5,548 bases of DNA from Methanobacteriaceae archaeon (GTDB lineage: Archaea; Methanobacteriota; Methanobacteria; Methanobacteriales; Methanobacteriaceae). The stretch covers positions 1 through 5,548 of the forward strand of contig CAAGFH010000094.1 in the NCBI GenBank assembly GCA_900769095.1, written 5' to 3'. Positions 4,240-5,548 of this stretch are shown here, piece after piece (the first letter of the stretch is position 1; every line of letters starts with the position of its first letter). Made by a program: the position numbers and the translations under genes. Under the pieces are notes generated by a model. The model saw only the letters and a program-made list of their open reading frames with translations, was not told the origin of the DNA and made no database searches.

Positions 4240-4283
4240 AAAAAAAATAATGGCCAACCTCCCAATAGTGGTGAGTTGGCCAT
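4240..4283 (-). terminator. Strong hairpin and T8 terminator ending the lysin operon
   Basis: ATGGCCAAC/GTTGGCCAT (4275-4283 with 4250-4258) is a 9-bp perfect GC-rich stem, extended inside by CTC/GAG and CC/GG. On the minus strand it is followed by TA and eight T. It looks like a classic intrinsic terminator and separates the lysin operon from the 51-aa gene at 4045-4200. Confidence 0.8.
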
Positions 4284-4588
4284 AAAGGTTTAGATCACTA
4301 AAGATTAATTCTTTGGAGAATAATCATTGTATTATCATTATGAATATGGTGAGCAATTTATTTGCAATATTTTGCAATGTGAGAGTTAATCAAATATTCT
4401 CTAAGAAAACCAAATTGTTATGTTTATTGTATATTTTTAAAATTTTAAATAGATTTTTAGTTTTACTTCCAAGATTTCGTTCAACTAATCTCCTAGAAGA
4501 TGCTCTCCATTATCCCAATAGATAATGCTTCAGTATTCATTCAAGTTTTATATAATCTTATAATGACTCTGATTTAATTATTTGTTTC
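4284..4588. other. 305-base region without an intact gene
   Basis: No frame with a start codon and ribosome site is seen. A minus-strand frame at 4390-4509 gives 39 protein-like basic residues ending in FLENI but has no start codon, so it may be a decayed gene end. GCAAT occurs three times at 4353, 4364 and 4374, spaced 11 and 10 bases. The region would form a long 3' tail of the lysin message up to the terminator. Confidence 0.4.
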
Positions 4589-4744
4589 TTATTCTACATA
4601 TAATTCTCGTTCAAGGGAATCAATCTCGCATTTCAAATCAATGCAATCTTCCACTAAATCAGAGTGTTGTATCATTCGAGCATATCTTCTTTTCAAGTTT
4701 CTAAGCCTTGTCATTTTATACACTCTTAATTCTTTTTCATTCAT
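4589..4744 (-). CDS. Small coiled-coil protein, 51 aa, coupled to the lysin
   Basis: A charged, entirely helical small protein. Residues 1-27 are basic (MNEKELRVYKMTRLRNLKRR, then YARMIQ) and residues 28-51 acidic (DLVEDCIDLKCEIDSLEREL), with hydrophobic residues at heptad-like positions (L, V, I, L, I, L). No membrane segment is present, so it is not a classical holin. The start is secure: AGGTGA lies 7 nt before the ATG and overlaps the TGA stop of the lysin gene, leaving only 7 nt between the genes, so translation is probably coupled. The next supported signal downstream is the terminator at 4240-4283. A helper of lysis, or an unrelated small virus protein, are both possible. Confidence 0.75.
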   Translation of the reverse strand: MNEKELRVYKMTRLRNLKRRYARMIQHSDLVEDCIDLKCEIDSLERELYVE

Positions 4745-4751
4745 ACTATTT

Positions 4752-5548
4752 TCACCTGTTAATGTTTTGCATAAACCAACTTGGGTTTTTTGCTAATAAG
4801 TATCCTGCTCCAGTATCCACATTACACCAAACACTATGTAAACCTCCACCATTCGCAATACTTGCAATATCCCTAGTAATCCATTTACCATTAGTGTTTT
4901 TAGGGTGTTTGAATTTTCCATAGACATGCCCTGCTCCTGATTGTCTGCATTGAGTGTGTATACATTTGCATTCATAACCCAATGTTTTTGCAATGTTCCA
5001 ACAGAGTTGGAGTAAGTCTGTGCAGTTTCCTGCTTTAGTGTTTATGACTTGTTTGTTGCTTTTTTGGTCATCGTAGTAATATTCATAGGAGTAATGTGCT
5101 TGAATATATTCAAGGAAGTCATCTAATGTTTTTGGTTTTACTCCAGTTTTTTTACAGAAATAATCATATACAGTATCCCCTGTTTCTGTTGGTTTGTTCC
5201 AGCATTTAGTGTTTATATCTGCATAATTTGGTAAATGTTGTTTAGTATCGTAGTAATGGAGTATTCGTGCGAAGAGATAAGTGTAATCTCTGACTCTTAT
5301 GTGTTTACTATTCCATGTAATGTAATTTGGTAGGGTATGGTGTTTTTCCACATATTTTGTTAGTCTTTCACATGCATTTAAGTAGTCTTTTTTCTGTATT
5401 TGGTTACTAATATGGTCGCCTGATGGTTTTTTTGCAGTGTCAAATGATATTACTTTCACATCTTTTTTTGATTGATTAAGTATTGATTTTGCGAAGTAAT
5501 AACTCCATTTTGATGGTTCTCCAAGTTTATACTTTTTCTCAACATTAT
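4752..5548 (-). CDS. Pseudomurein endoisopeptidase (peptidase C71, PeiW/PeiP-like), 5' end beyond the window
   Basis: Virus lysin that would cut the Ala-Lys isopeptide bond of pseudomurein, the wall polymer of Methanobacteriales. The frame stays open to the right edge, giving 264 visible residues; GTG at 5459 is internal, because upstream codons encode KLGEPSKWSYYFAKSIL without a stop. Visible residues about 56-96 form a pseudomurein-binding repeat with the hallmark LPNYI and a terminal YLFARIL. The catalytic domain is transglutaminase-like with a Cys-His-Asp triad at Cys175 (AGNCTDLLQ), His207 (GHVYGKF) and Asp226 (TRDIAS). Known members PeiP and PeiW come from virus psiM2 and provirus psiM100 of Methanothermobacter. 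Further binding repeats are expected upstream. A 51-aa coiled-coil gene follows 7 nt after the stop. All key residues are present, so the visible part appears functional. Confidence 0.92.
   Translation of the reverse strand, partial: NVEKKYKLGEPSKWSYYFAKSILNQSKKDVKVISFDTAKKPSGDHISNQIQKKDYLNACERLTKYVEKHHTLPNYITWNSKHIRVRDYTYLFARILHYYDTKQHLPNYADINTKCWNKPTETGDTVYDYFCKKTGVKPKTLDDFLEYIQAHYSYEYYYDDQKSNKQVINTKAGNCTDLLQLCWNIAKTLGYECKCIHTQCRQSGAGHVYGKFKHPKNTNGKWITRDIASIANGGGLHSVWCNVDTGAGYLLAKNPSWFMQNINR

Noticed and set aside
4313..4525. Plus-strand frame of 70 codons starting TTG
   Set aside because: No ribosome site, no promoter, no recognisable domain; opposite to all neighbouring genes.
1..5548. 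tRNA, rRNA, CRISPR array or insertion sequence
   Set aside because: No T-loop motif, no regularly spaced direct repeats of CRISPR length, and no transposase or terminal inverted repeat with target duplication was seen.

Overview
The window looks like part of a provirus or virus of a pseudomurein-walled methanogen (order Methanobacteriales, for example Methanobrevibacter or Methanosphaera). The evidence is a pseudomurein endoisopeptidase (peptidase C71) with a pseudomurein-binding repeat at the right edge, an archaeal-style tyrosine integrase in the middle, very AT-rich DNA, archaeal box A promoters (exact TTTATATA twice), and strong Shine-Dalgarno sites of the GGAGG/GGTGAT type. The genus cannot be fixed from this sequence alone.

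Layout from right to left, which is the direction of transcription for nearly everything (minus strand). The lysin gene enters from the right edge (4752-5548, 5' end missing) and is tightly followed by a 51-aa coiled-coil protein (4589-4744). About 300 bases without an intact gene lead to a strong terminator (4240-4283). A 51-aa acidic orphan follows (4045-4200). The integrase (2642-3874) has an inverted-repeat-flanked promoter and its own terminator (2571-2616). A 480-base spacer holds an 86-nt nested inverted repeat (2477-2562) and a box A promoter. A 220-aa TPR-like protein is next (1496-2158). A 275-base convergent spacer contains a GC-rich nested hairpin (1426-1484).

The only confident plus-strand gene is a 58-aa AbrB-type DNA-binding protein (1045-1221). 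It faces away from a minus-strand operon of small genes: 57 aa (675-848), 65 aa (473-670), 120 aa (114-476) and a membrane protein that runs off the left edge (1-117). The last three are joined by 4-base ATGA overlaps. The two divergent promoters share a control region with three copies of a 9-bp element, so AbrB probably regulates itself and the small-gene operon.

The most unusual signal is a leader module that occurs twice on the minus strand. It consists of a hairpin with TGGCAG in its loop, an A-run, ACCGAGGAT as Shine-Dalgarno, and AUG. One copy precedes the 57-aa gene. The other lies just downstream of the TPR gene, in the GC-rich island, and precedes no convincing gene. Other structural signals are three consecutive hairpins, including an 18-bp perfect palindrome, inside the 57-aa coding sequence, and the long nested inverted repeat downstream of the integrase. 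These were found by eye; no folding, homology search or covariation test could be run.
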